Origin: Actinocatenispora thailandica
GTDB lineage: Bacteria; Actinomycetota; Actinomycetes; Mycobacteriales; Micromonosporaceae
Reading direction: 5' to 3'
NCBI RefSeq assembly: GCF_016865425.1
Contig: NZ_AP023355.1
Span: 310,001-374,000 of the forward strand
Length of the DNA stretch: 64,000 nt
Shown: positions 8,167 through 17,616 of the stretch, one piece after another
How the letters are laid out: every line of letters starts with the position of its first letter
Position numbering within the stretch: position 1 is the stretch's first letter
Notes under the pieces: model-generated
Databases searched by the model: none
What the model saw: the letters and a program-made list of their open reading frames with translations, nothing else
Told to the model about the DNA's origin: nothing
Translations under genes and position numbers: made by a program

Positions 8167-9461
8167 GTGACCGATTCCGATCCCGCCCCGACCGGCCCGG
8201 CCGATTCCACCCCGGAACCGGCACCCCCCGGCAAGTCGACGCCGACCAGCGCGTACGCCAGCGGGTGGGGGCCGGGAGCGGCCGACGAGATCCCGTCCGT
8301 TCCGCCGGACGCGGCCGCCCGGCCCGGTGCCACCCCGCCGGACGGGGCCGCGCGGCCCGGTGCCACCCCGCCGGACGCGGCCGCGCGGCCCGGTGCCACC
8401 CCGGCGGGTGCCGTGCCGCCGGATTCGGCACCGCCGCCGGCGCCACCGGGTGCGGTGCCACCCCCTTCGGGCCGGCACCAGCCGCCGGGTGGGTACGGCC
8501 CGCCGCCCGGCGCCCCGCGCGGCGGGTACGGTGCCCCGCCCCGGGTGGCTACCGGGTGCCACCGCAGGCCGGGTACCGGCCGCCGCCGCGGACGCCCGGC
8601 GACCCGCTGACCGGTACCCCGGACGAGTCGTTCGCGGGCTGGTTCACCCGTTCCTGGGGCTTCTTCCGGCGCAACTGGCTGCCGGCGTCGCTGATCGCGG
8701 GCGGCGCCCTGCTGATCCCGGGCGTGCTGATGCTCGTGCCCGGCGCGCTGCTGTACGCCAGGCTGTTCGAGCTCTCCCGGCTGGCGAACGAGGGCGAGCC
8801 GGTTCACCCCGGCGGCACCCTCGTGGTGCTCTACCTCGTGATGCTGCCGCTGGCCCTGCTGCTGCTCTACGCCCAGTCCGCCGCACAGGTGGCCATCATG
8901 CGGCTGATCGCGCGGGAGGCGGTCGGCCGGCCCCGCGACATCGCCGCCGACGTCCGGTTCGGCCTGCGCCGAGGCTGGGTGCTGGGACTCTGGCAGCTGC
9001 TGGAGATCCCGATCGTGCTGGTCGGCTTCTGCGCCTGCATCATCCCCGGCTACTACCTCCAGCTGGCGATGAGCCAGACGCCGGCGCTGGTGGCGTTCGA
9101 GCCCGGCCGGCACGCGCTGCGCCGCTCGTTCCGGCTGATGCACAGCGACTTCTGGCCGTCGGTCGGGCGGATGCTGATCACCGCCATGATCGTCGGGATG
9201 TTCGGCGGGGTGATCGGCATGATCGCGGAGATCCCGATGGTGGCGACGATGGCGACGGCGGCCGGTCCGGACGGGACGGTGAACGCCACGTCCGTGCAGC
9301 TCGCCCCGTGGCTGTTCGGGGTGTTCTTCGTGCTGGTCCTGGTGGCGTCGGCGCCGGGCGTGGTCGCGCAGTGCGCCGGGGCGCTCGGCACGTACACCGG
9401 GTTGCGGGCGAAGGAGCAGGACGCGCCGACCGGCGAGGAACTGGTCGCCGCGATGGAGTGA
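8167..9461 (+). pseudogene. Proline-rich multi-pass membrane protein, one frameshift
   Basis: From a GTG at 8167 a Pro/Ala-rich cytoplasmic region of about 125 aa runs in one frame, including near-perfect repeats of PPDxAARPGAT. The membrane domain continues in another frame. Restoring one C in the run 8539-8542 joins GGYGAPP to PGGYRVPPQAGY and gives a protein of about 431 aa. Its C-terminal 290 residues contain about five or six hydrophobic segments (for example LIAGGALLIPGVLMLVPGAL) and resemble the membrane domains of actinobacterial glycerophosphodiester phosphodiesterase-like proteins, without an enzymatic domain. Function unknown. The loss of one C is most likely a sequencing error. 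Confidence 0.75.
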
Positions 9462-9486
9462 CCGGGGCCTCGTACCGTGCGGTTCG

Positions 9487-9513
9487 CTTGCACTCGCCCG
9501 GGCAGAGTGCTAA
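9487..9513 (+). promoter_or_regulatory. CIRCE operator 1 with nested groEL promoter
   Basis: CTTGCACTC, 9 nt, then GAGTGCTAA: the right half matches the CIRCE consensus 9 of 9, the left half 7 of 9. A promoter fits inside it: TTGCAC (9488-9493), 17 nt, TAAACC (9511-9516). HrcA bound here would block RNA polymerase directly. Confidence 0.85.
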
Positions 9514-9521
9514 ACCTTGAG

Positions 9522-9548
9522 CTGGCACTCGCAGTACGGGAGTGCCAA
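9522..9548 (+). promoter_or_regulatory. CIRCE operator 2
   Basis: CTGGCACTC (9522-9530), 9 nt, GAGTGCCAA (9540-9548): 7 of 9 and 8 of 9 matches to the HrcA-binding CIRCE consensus, with arms complementary to each other. It starts 35 bp after operator 1. Confidence 0.85.
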
Positions 9549-9680
9549 AGGTCGGGCGGTGAGGCCGGGGGGCCGAGGCACACCAGCTGGGTGTCGCGGT
9601 CGTCGGGTCGTCCGTCGCGGGCATCGACCGGCCGAGCGTGTACTTACCCGCGTGCCAGCCCCACCAGGGCCGGCACCTAG

Positions 9681-11330
<1,650 letters not shown>

Positions 11331-11365
11331 GCCACGCCACCCGGTAACTGAACACGCACCAGACG

Positions 11366-11395
11366 AGGGGCGGATCCCGAACGGGGTCCGCCCCT
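11366..11395 (+). terminator. groEL terminator hairpin
   Basis: GGGGCGGATCCC (11367-11378) pairs over 12 positions (one G-T) with GGGGTCCGCCCC (11383-11394) around the loop GAAC; a flanking A-T pair extends it. It begins 36 nt after the stop. Confidence 0.8.
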
Positions 11396-11514
11396 TGCCG
11401 TGCCCGCGGACTCGTCCGACCCCGGCGAGTTGTGCCGGTTCGATACGGTCATCGGCGGCAGTCGGTGTCATGCCGGCCGAACCGGCAACTACCGGAGCTT
11501 CTCGGGAGGGCGTC

Positions 11515-11817
11515 ATGGGCGGCGTGCTGCGCAGCATCGACCACGGTCGGATCGCCGACCACGGCAAGGAGATCCGCCGCGAGGTGGCGACCAAGCTGGA
11601 GAAGGCCGGCGAGACGCTGAACAAGGTCTACAACCTCGACGGCGGGGCGTTCAGCATCACCGGTACCGCCTGCGGGGTCGCCTACCCGGGCGCGCTGCAG
11701 TTCGCCTTCAACACGCTGCGCACGCACATCAGGCAGGCGAACGGGTTCGCCGACAAGCTCGACGCGACCGCGAAGAACTGGCAGCTCTGCGAGGAGAAGA
11801 ACACCTTCGAGGTCTGA
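11515..11817 (+). CDS. Small ESX/type VII secretion target-like protein (EspC-like)
   Basis: A 100-aa helical protein, mostly two amphipathic helices around a Gly-rich turn (ACGVAYPG), ending NWQLCEEKNTFEV. Size, composition and position beside a WXG-like gene fit the actinobacterial type VII secretion target (EspC-like) families, but there is no WXG motif and the match is by character, not by a diagnostic residue. GGGAGGG (11503-11509) lies 5 nt before the ATG. The next gene starts 21 nt after its stop, so they form an operon. Likely exported or a partner of the next protein; this is inference. Confidence 0.6.
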   Translation: MGGVLRSIDHGRIADHGKEIRREVATKLEKAGETLNKVYNLDGGAFSITGTACGVAYPGALQFAFNTLRTHIRQANGFADKLDATAKNWQLCEEKNTFEV

Positions 11818-11838
11818 CCGAGCCGGCGGGAGGCGACG

Positions 11839-13401
11839 ATGGGCGACGAAGCGTCCAACCAGAGCAGTGCGTTCGGCTTCGACAAGCCGCTGATGAAGGC
11901 GGCCTCGGACGGTTGCCTCGCCGCGGCGGCGATGGAGGTCGCGCCGGCGGTCATGATCAAGTTCATGTTCACCCTGTCCGCGGGCGACGCCGCCGCGGTG
12001 GACAAGGCCGGGCAGGACTGGCGGCAGGCGTCGGCGCTGGTGCGGCAGGCTGCGGAGGCGTTCCAGCAGGCGGTGGCCGGGGTGTCCGGCGACGACTGGA
12101 CCGCGCAGGATCGCGACGCGTACGAGAAGAAGGTCAGGGAGGCCTGCGAGCAGTACCAGGTGGTGGAGATCTACCTGGAGGCGGCGGGCATCGCGCTGAG
12201 CGTGATGGCCGGCGCCCTCTGCGCGTACGCGGTGTTCGCCGCCGGAATGGCGATCGCGCTGATCGCGATCGGGGTCGCGATCCTCGCCTGCGAGGGCACC
12301 GTGGTCGGCTCCGTCGCGGTGCCGGAGCTGGAAGCGGCGGCGGCGGTCTGCCTGGAGATCACCCAGGTGGCGACCGGGATCCTGGCCGAGGTCGGGGTGG
12401 CGATCGCGGAGGTGCTGCAGGGCGGCGCGGTGTTGGACGCCACCGCCGAGGAGATCGACGGCAACGACAAGGCGTTCGGCGACCTGCTGAACGGCGAGGC
12501 GGTCGGCGCCGCCGCGGCCGGCGCGAACCTGCTGCAGAACGCCGCCAACGCCGGCATCGCGTACGCGAACATGAACGAGAAGACGCCGGCGCTCGGCAAG
12601 GACGGCCAGCCGGTGATCGGCCCGGACGGCAAGCCGGAGCTGAACGAGGGCAAGACCAAGTTCGGTGACATCAACCTGAACGCGGACCGGGACTGGGACA
12701 AGACCTGGGACGTCGGGGCGTCCGGCAAGTACGGCGACTTCTCGGCCGGCGCCGACGTCAAGTACGGCGACCACGGCTGGCAGGGCGCCTCGGTCAGCGG
12801 TGGGTACACGCCGGAGGAGGGGCCGCAGGTCACCGGCAACGCCGGCTGGGAGCAGGACGCCGACGGCAACAACGTCTACAAGGGCGACCTGACCGGCGGC
12901 TACAAGTCGCCGGACGGCAGCACCTACAGCGGCACCGCCTCCGGGGAGTACGACGACAACGCGGACGGCAGCCACACCTACTCGGGCGGCGTGACCGGCA
13001 AGTACGAGAACGAGTACTCCGGGGCGAGCGCCGACGCCGGGGTGAACGGCAGCTACACGCACGGCGCGGACGGCAGCAGCACGTACTCCGGCGGCGTGTC
13101 CGCCTCGGCGGGCGACACCGCCACCGGTGAGTCGGTGCACGGCGGGGCGAGCGGCACGGACCAGCACGACGCGGACGGCAGCAACCACTACAGCGCCACC
13201 GGCACCGGCGGCTACACCACGCCGTACGGGCACGGCGACGGCAGCCTGACCGGCGGCTACGACCAGCACGCCGGCGGCGACGACAGCGTGTACACCAAGG
13301 CCGGGACCGAGCACGGTGGCAACGGCGAGGAGGGCGAGAGGCACGAGCACGAGCTGCGGTACGACCCGGACAGTGGCCGGGTCACCCGGACGGACTCGTG
13401 A
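11839..13401 (+). CDS. WXG-like N-terminal protein with hydrophobic hairpin and C-terminal beta-repeat tail
   Basis: Protein of 520 aa in three parts. Residues 1 to about 110 are helical and carry DDWTAQDRDAYEKK, close to the W-x-G turn plus following helix of WXG100 proteins. Residues about 113-200 are very hydrophobic and Ala/Ile-rich, enough for two or three membrane segments. From about residue 280 to the end, short strands repeat the pattern DGSxTYSGGVxGxY with conserved Tyr, Gly and Asp, suggesting a beta-solenoid or barrel-like extracellular tail. No toxin or enzyme motif is seen. It sits between an EspC-like protein and a membrane protein. I do not recognise the family; a type VII-exported surface protein is a hypothesis. 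Confidence 0.65.
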   Translation: MGDEASNQSSAFGFDKPLMKAASDGCLAAAAMEVAPAVMIKFMFTLSAGDAAAVDKAGQDWRQASALVRQAAEAFQQAVAGVSGDDWTAQDRDAYEKKVREACEQYQVVEIYLEAAGIALSVMAGALCAYAVFAAGMAIALIAIGVAILACEGTVVGSVAVPELEAAAAVCLEITQVATGILAEVGVAIAEVLQGGAVLDATAEEIDGNDKAFGDLLNGEAVGAAAAGANLLQNAANAGIAYANMNEKTPALGKDGQPVIGPDGKPELNEGKTKFGDINLNADRDWDKTWDVGASGKYGDFSAGADVKYGDHGWQGASVSGGYTPEEGPQVTGNAGWEQDADGNNVYKGDLTGGYKSPDGSTYSGTASGEYDDNADGSHTYSGGVTGKYENEYSGASADAGVNGSYTHGADGSSTYSGGVSASAGDTATGESVHGGASGTDQHDADGSNHYSATGTGGYTTPYGHGDGSLTGGYDQHAGGDDSVYTKAGTEHGGNGEEGERHEHELRYDPDSGRVTRTDS

Positions 13402-13414
13402 GGGGAGCGCAGCC

Positions 13415-14212
13415 GTGGCGCGAGGCGGACCGCTGACCCCCAGCGCTGCTCCGGTCCGCTGGGCCTGGGGCCTGGTCGTGGCGGGCTGGGTGCTCGCGGC
13501 GCTCGGCCCGGTGCTGATGGCCACCGTCGCCACCCAGCTGCTCGTGGCGACGATCGTCGGCGTGCTGCTGGTGGTGGCCGGCAGTGTGCTGCTCAGCGGC
13601 CGGATCCCGCTGTTCGTGTTGTCGTTCGTGGTCTTCGTGCCGCTGATCGCCGGGCTGGTGCAGGCCGGTGACGCGCTCGTCTACCAGGCTTCCGGCCGTA
13701 CGGTCAGCTGCCGGGTCACCGCGGTCACGAGGCACCAGCGGCAGGTTCCGGTGCACGGCGCACCGCACTCGCCGGGGGTGCTGCAGCCGACCGGCGGCAC
13801 CCACCTGGAGACCCGGGTCAGCTACCAGCACACGATGCGCTGCCCGGCCGGCACCTACACGCTGGCCCGGACGCGGCCGAGCGAGGTCGGCACCCGCTAC
13901 GACGTGACCTACGACCCGACCGGCCGGGTACCGGCGGTGTTCAGCACCGCGGTCCCGGCGCTGCGCCCGTTCCTGGTCGTGCTGATCGCGCTGCCGATGG
14001 TGCTGTTGCTGGCACTGCCGCTGCTGGCGTGGCTGGTGGGGCGCCGCCGCGCCGGGGCGCGGCGCGCGGCCGACGGCCCACCGGGGCCGCCGTCGGGTCC
14101 TCCGGGCTGGGCACCGGCCGGGCCGGCGCCGGGGCCGCCGGGCTGGCAGCGGCCGCCCGGGCGGCGGCAACAGCCGTGGCGCGGGGCCGGGTGGCGGCGG
14201 CCCCGACACTAG
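13415..14212 (+). CDS. Membrane protein with extracytoplasmic DUF3592-like domain and Pro/Gly-rich tail
   Basis: Protein of 265 aa. Three hydrophobic segments fill residues 17-90 (for example LLVATIVGVLLVVAGSVLL), then about 90 residues of soluble beta-rich sequence with two Cys (TVSCRV, MRCPAGTY), another membrane segment (FLVVLIALPMVLLLALPLL) and a basic Pro/Gly-rich cytoplasmic tail. The pattern, including the YDPTGR motif, is reminiscent of DUF3592 membrane proteins. The GTG at 13415 follows AGGGGAG and starts 13 nt after the previous stop, so it belongs to the same operon and could anchor or accompany the beta-repeat protein. Function unknown. Confidence 0.65.
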   Translation: MARGGPLTPSAAPVRWAWGLVVAGWVLAALGPVLMATVATQLLVATIVGVLLVVAGSVLLSGRIPLFVLSFVVFVPLIAGLVQAGDALVYQASGRTVSCRVTAVTRHQRQVPVHGAPHSPGVLQPTGGTHLETRVSYQHTMRCPAGTYTLARTRPSEVGTRYDVTYDPTGRVPAVFSTAVPALRPFLVVLIALPMVLLLALPLLAWLVGRRRAGARRAADGPPGPPSGPPGWAPAGPAPGPPGWQRPPGRRQQPWRGAGWRRPRH

Positions 14213-14257
14213 GCCCGGGACGCGCGCCTCGGGATCGGCTCGGGCGCGCGCCTCGGA

Positions 14258-14731
14258 TCACTCCTCCGGCGGGCGGAAGCGCGCCATGGCGTCCTTGGCC
14301 CGGTGCTGCTGGATGCCGAGCTCGCGGGCGAGGCCCTGCAGCCGACCGGCGAAGTCGTTGCCGAGCTTGGCGAGCTGGCCGAGCGCCGCCTGCGGGTTGT
14401 CGACCAGGTCCGCGGCCTCCGGATCGGACCCGCCGAAGCCCTCCGCGCCGATCTGCTGGATCGCGGCGCGATAGTCGTCGTACGCGTTGTTGACCGCGAG
14501 CCGAACGTACTCGGCGAGATCCTCCGAGGGCACCCGGAGCGCGCGCGGGTCGACCTCGAGCGCGGCGAGGCCCTCGGCGGCGGTGAACCGCGCGCTGATC
14601 AGGCCCTCGGCGGACTCGCCGGTGCCGACCGCCTCGGCCATCCGGGTGCGCATCGTGGTGAGCCGTTCGAGCGGGTCCTCGGCGTCGGCCGCCGACCCGG
14701 CAAGGTCGGAGTACTCGTTGCTGTCAGCCAC
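14258..14731 (-). CDS. YbaB/EbfC-like nucleoid-associated-type protein
   Basis: A 157-aa protein with the YbaB core pattern: a long N-terminal helix (LTTMRTRMAEAV), a short beta region with the conserved turn VDPRALRVPSEDLA, then a helix LAVNNAYDDYRAAI. YbaB-like proteins bind DNA as dimers; in Micromonosporaceae such paralogues often sit beside type VII secretion-like genes. The GTG at 14731 is chosen because TACGTT lies 6 nt upstream on this strand (leaderless). It is convergent with the membrane protein gene, separated by only 45 nt. The acidic N and C termini argue for a specialised paralogue rather than the housekeeping protein. Confidence 0.65.
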   Translation of the reverse strand: MADSNEYSDLAGSAADAEDPLERLTTMRTRMAEAVGTGESAEGLISARFTAAEGLAALEVDPRALRVPSEDLAEYVRLAVNNAYDDYRAAIQQIGAEGFGGSDPEAADLVDNPQAALGQLAKLGNDFAGRLQGLARELGIQQHRAKDAMARFRPPEE

Positions 14732-14841
14732 GCGACGAACGTAGCAATCCGGTACAACCGGCACACCGCTGGACGCGCTGGCCGGGCGGTCGGTGGCCGC
14801 TGGCGCCGGCCCGCCCGCGGTATCGGCCGAGCAGGGTGAGG

Positions 14842-15774
14842 TCAGGGCAGCGGGATGGTGAGCGCGGCGCCGAGCCGGCCCTGCCCGGCCTGGATCAGCG
14901 CCCGGGCGGTGTTGGCGTCGGTACCGCGCTCGATCATCACGACCGCGGTCTTGACGTGCCGGCCGGCATCGTTGAGCGCGGCCTCGGCCACCTCGGCGGC
15001 GGCGCCGGTGATCTCCTGGACCATCCGGATCGCCCGCGCCTGCAACTTCTCGTTCGTGGCGACCAGGTCGACCATCAGGTTCCCGTGCGTCTTGCCCAGC
15101 CGCACCATGCTGATCGTGGAGATCATGTTGAGCACCAGCTTCTGCGCCGTGCCGGCCTTGAGCCGGGTCGAGCCGGCGATGAACTCGGGGCCGACGGCGA
15201 CCTCGACCGGGAACTCGACCACGTCGCTGAGTTCGGCGTCGGCGTTGCAGGACAGGCCGACGGTGACGGCGCCGCGCCGGCGGGCCTCGGCGAGCGCGGC
15301 CAGCACGTACGGGGTGCGCCCGCTGGCGGTGAGTCCGAGCACCGCGTCACCGGCGCCGACGTCGCGCGCGGCCAGGTCGGTGACGCCGGCCTCGGCGTCG
15401 TCCTCGACGCCCTCGACCGCGCGGGTGATCGCGGTGCTGCCGCCGGCGATGATGCCCTGCACGGTCTCCGGGTCGGTGCCGAAGGTGGGCGGGCACTCGG
15501 CCGCGTCGAGCAGCCCGATCCGCCCCGGGGTGCCGGCGCCGACGTAGATCAGCCGGCCGCCGGCGGCGAGGCGCTCGACGATCGCGTCGATCGCCGGTAC
15601 CACCGCCGGGATGGCGGCGGCGACGGCGGCCGGCACGCCCGCGTCGGCCTCGTTCATCAGCGCGGCGAGCTGGGCGGTGGGCAGCCGGTCGATCTCGGCG
15701 TATCGCGGGTCGGTCTGCTCCGTGCGCAGTTGCGCGAGGTCCGACCGGACGGCGCGGGATGCGGCCTGAGACAC
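14842..15774 (-). CDS. murQ: N-acetylmuramic acid 6-phosphate etherase MurQ
   Basis: Protein of 310 aa, typical for MurQ. It cleaves the lactyl ether of MurNAc-6-phosphate to give GlcNAc-6-phosphate and D-lactate in the cytoplasm. The SIS fold is evident, with GRLIYVGAGTPGRIGLLDAAE (sugar-phosphate binding) and the catalytic region around AECPPTF and GGSTAI; the conserved GSTRLKAGTAQK stretch is intact. The GTG at 15774 is preceded by AGGAG. It is divergent from the NagZ-type gene, and a GTAAC/GCAAC box facing it lies 72 nt upstream, probably an operator of the nearby RpiR regulator. Confidence 0.95.
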   Translation of the reverse strand: MSQAASRAVRSDLAQLRTEQTDPRYAEIDRLPTAQLAALMNEADAGVPAAVAAAIPAVVPAIDAIVERLAAGGRLIYVGAGTPGRIGLLDAAECPPTFGTDPETVQGIIAGGSTAITRAVEGVEDDAEAGVTDLAARDVGAGDAVLGLTASGRTPYVLAALAEARRRGAVTVGLSCNADAELSDVVEFPVEVAVGPEFIAGSTRLKAGTAQKLVLNMISTISMVRLGKTHGNLMVDLVATNEKLQARAIRMVQEITGAAAEVAEAALNDAGRHVKTAVVMIERGTDANTARALIQAGQGRLGAALTIPLP

Positions 15775-15845
15775 CTGCGGCTCCTAGGTTTGCGGTGGTG
15801 CTGCCTGGGAGGCCCCGCACGGCTCGACGTCCGCCTGGACCCCCG

Positions 15846-15899
15846 GTTGCGATGTTACTCGTTGACGGCGAAGGCTCGACGTCGGTAACTTAGCAACAA
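15846..15899. promoter_or_regulatory. Two inverted RpiR/MurR-type operator candidates between murQ and the GH3 gene
   Basis: On the plus strand GTAACTTAGCAAC (15885-15897) faces the GH3 gene; on the minus strand the near-identical GTAACATCGCAAC (15858-15846) faces murQ. A related box, GTAGTTTTCCAAC, precedes the GNAT-PIG-L pair at 19885-19897. GAATATTC (15913-15920) lies in the same AT-richer patch. Confidence 0.55.
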
Positions 15900-15947
15900 C
15901 GCAGCAATCATTGAATATTCTTGTCAGGATACGCGGGAGCCGCTCAC

Positions 15948-17594
15948 GTGGATGCGCACCGCCAGCCGGCGGCAGTGACCGACCGGTTGAGCACATTGTC
16001 CATCGCCGAGAAGGTCGGTCAGCTGTTCGTGGTGCCGCTCGGCCGGCACTCGCCGAACGCGCTGCGCCTGCCGCCGGACCAACGCACCGGTGCGATCAAC
16101 TCCGACGGCCTCGGCGCGGTGGTCGACGCGCTCCGGAGCCGGCACGTCGGCGGGGTCTGTTACTTCCCGACCAAGCCGGAAGGTGACGATGCGGGCGAGG
16201 TGTCCGCGCTGCTCGCCGAGCTGGCGGCGGCCACCGGAGGCGCCGGCCTGGCGCCGGTCGTGGCGGTCGACCAGGAGGGCGGTACGGTCGCCCGGCTGCG
16301 TCGCGGCGTGACCAGCGTGCCGTCCGCGATGGCGCTCGCCGCCACCGGCGAGACGGAGTCGACCGCGCGGGCCGCCGCGATCATCGGCGCCGAGCTGCGC
16401 GCGGCCGGCTTCCACCAGGACTACGCGCCGGACGCCGACGTCAACTCCAACCCGGCGAACCCGGCCATCGGCGTCCGGTCGTACGGCTCGGACCCGGGCC
16501 GGGTCGCCGCGCACGTCGCCGCCGCGGTACGCGGGCTGCAGGGCGCCGGCCTCGCCGCGACCGCGAAACACTTCCCCGGCCACGGGGACACCTCCGGCGA
16601 CAGCCACCTGATGCTGCCGGCGGTGGACCGGGACGCCGAAGCCTGGGCAGCGATCGACCTGCCGCCGTTCGCGGCGGCCATCGGCGCCGACGTGGCCGCG
16701 GTGATGTCGGCGCACGTCTCGGTACCGGCGGCGGACGGCTCCGGTGACCCGGCCACCGCGTCCGCCGCGATCCTGACCGGCGTGTTGCGCGACCGGCTCG
16801 GCTTCACCGGCACCGTGGTCACCGACGCGCTGGACATGGCCGGCGCCCGGGACCGGCTGGGCGAAGGCGAGATCGCGGTACGGGCGGTGCTGGCCGGCGC
16901 CGACCAGCTGCTGATGCCGGCCGACCTGCCGGTCGCGGTCGCCGCGGTGACCGACGCGGTGGCGTCCGGCCGGATCTCGGCGGCTCGGCTGGACGCGGCC
17001 GTCGGCCGGGTCCTCGCCCTCAAGCACCGGGTCGGCCTGCTCGACGCCGCGCCGGCCGGGGCGCCGGCGCCGGACGCGGCGGCCAACGCGGCGATCGCCG
17101 CGGACCTGGCGCTGGCCGGGCTGACCGTGCTCGGTGACCGGAGCTGGCGGCTGCCGGCCGGTCGGGTCGCGCTGGTCGGCGCGCTCGGTGGCCTGGAGGC
17201 CGACCTGCTGCCGGCGCTGCGGGCGGCGGGCGCCGAGGTGACCGTGGTGGACAGCGGGAGCGACCCGGCCGCGGTGGACGCCGATCTCGCCGCTGCCGCG
17301 GCGGCGGACCAGACGATCGTGGTGAGCCGCAACGCGGTCCGCTGGCCGGGGCAGCGGGCGCTGCTCGCCGGGCTCGCCGCGGCCGGACACCGGTACGTTC
17401 AGCTGGCCCTGGCCGGGCCGTACGACGCGGGGCTGGCGGTCGGCGCCACCGCGCGGTTCCTGACCTACGGCGACTGTGCGGTGTCTCGTGCGGCGCTGCT
17501 GGCGGTACTGACCGGGGCCGGGGTCGGCGGTGGCCGGCTGCCGGTGGACGTACCGGGCCCGGACGGCGCGATCGCGTACGCCCGGGAATGCTGA
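15948..17594 (+). CDS. Glycoside hydrolase family 3, NagZ-type beta-N-acetylglucosaminidase
   Basis: Protein of about 548 aa. The NagZ loop KHFPGHGDTSGDSH, which carries the His-Asp acid/base pair, and the nucleophile Asp in VVTDALDM are both present, so a beta-N-acetylglucosaminidase acting on GlcNAc-MurNAc fragments is likely. VAVDQEGG and GVRSYGSDP are further family signatures. A C-terminal domain of about 180 aa follows the catalytic barrel, as in two-domain GH3 enzymes. No signal peptide is visible, suggesting cytoplasmic action. The GTG at 15948 is preferred; a TTG at 15921 in frame is the alternative. It is followed after 22 nt by the NamZ-type gene (operon). Confidence 0.9.
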   Translation: MDAHRQPAAVTDRLSTLSIAEKVGQLFVVPLGRHSPNALRLPPDQRTGAINSDGLGAVVDALRSRHVGGVCYFPTKPEGDDAGEVSALLAELAAATGGAGLAPVVAVDQEGGTVARLRRGVTSVPSAMALAATGETESTARAAAIIGAELRAAGFHQDYAPDADVNSNPANPAIGVRSYGSDPGRVAAHVAAAVRGLQGAGLAATAKHFPGHGDTSGDSHLMLPAVDRDAEAWAAIDLPPFAAAIGADVAAVMSAHVSVPAADGSGDPATASAAILTGVLRDRLGFTGTVVTDALDMAGARDRLGEGEIAVRAVLAGADQLLMPADLPVAVAAVTDAVASGRISAARLDAAVGRVLALKHRVGLLDAAPAGAPAPDAAANAAIAADLALAGLTVLGDRSWRLPAGRVALVGALGGLEADLLPALRAAGAEVTVVDSGSDPAAVDADLAAAAAADQTIVVSRNAVRWPGQRALLAGLAAAGHRYVQLALAGPYDAGLAVGATARFLTYGDCAVSRAALLAVLTGAGVGGGRLPVDVPGPDGAIAYAREC

Positions 17595-17616
17595 GCGAGG
17601 AGCGGGGAGTGCGACG

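Noticed and set aside
7864..8610. An open frame from inside the LysR gene running into the Pro-rich region
   Set aside because: Only the part after GTG 8167 looks coding; the upstream part is antisense-like frame noise over the LysR 3' end.
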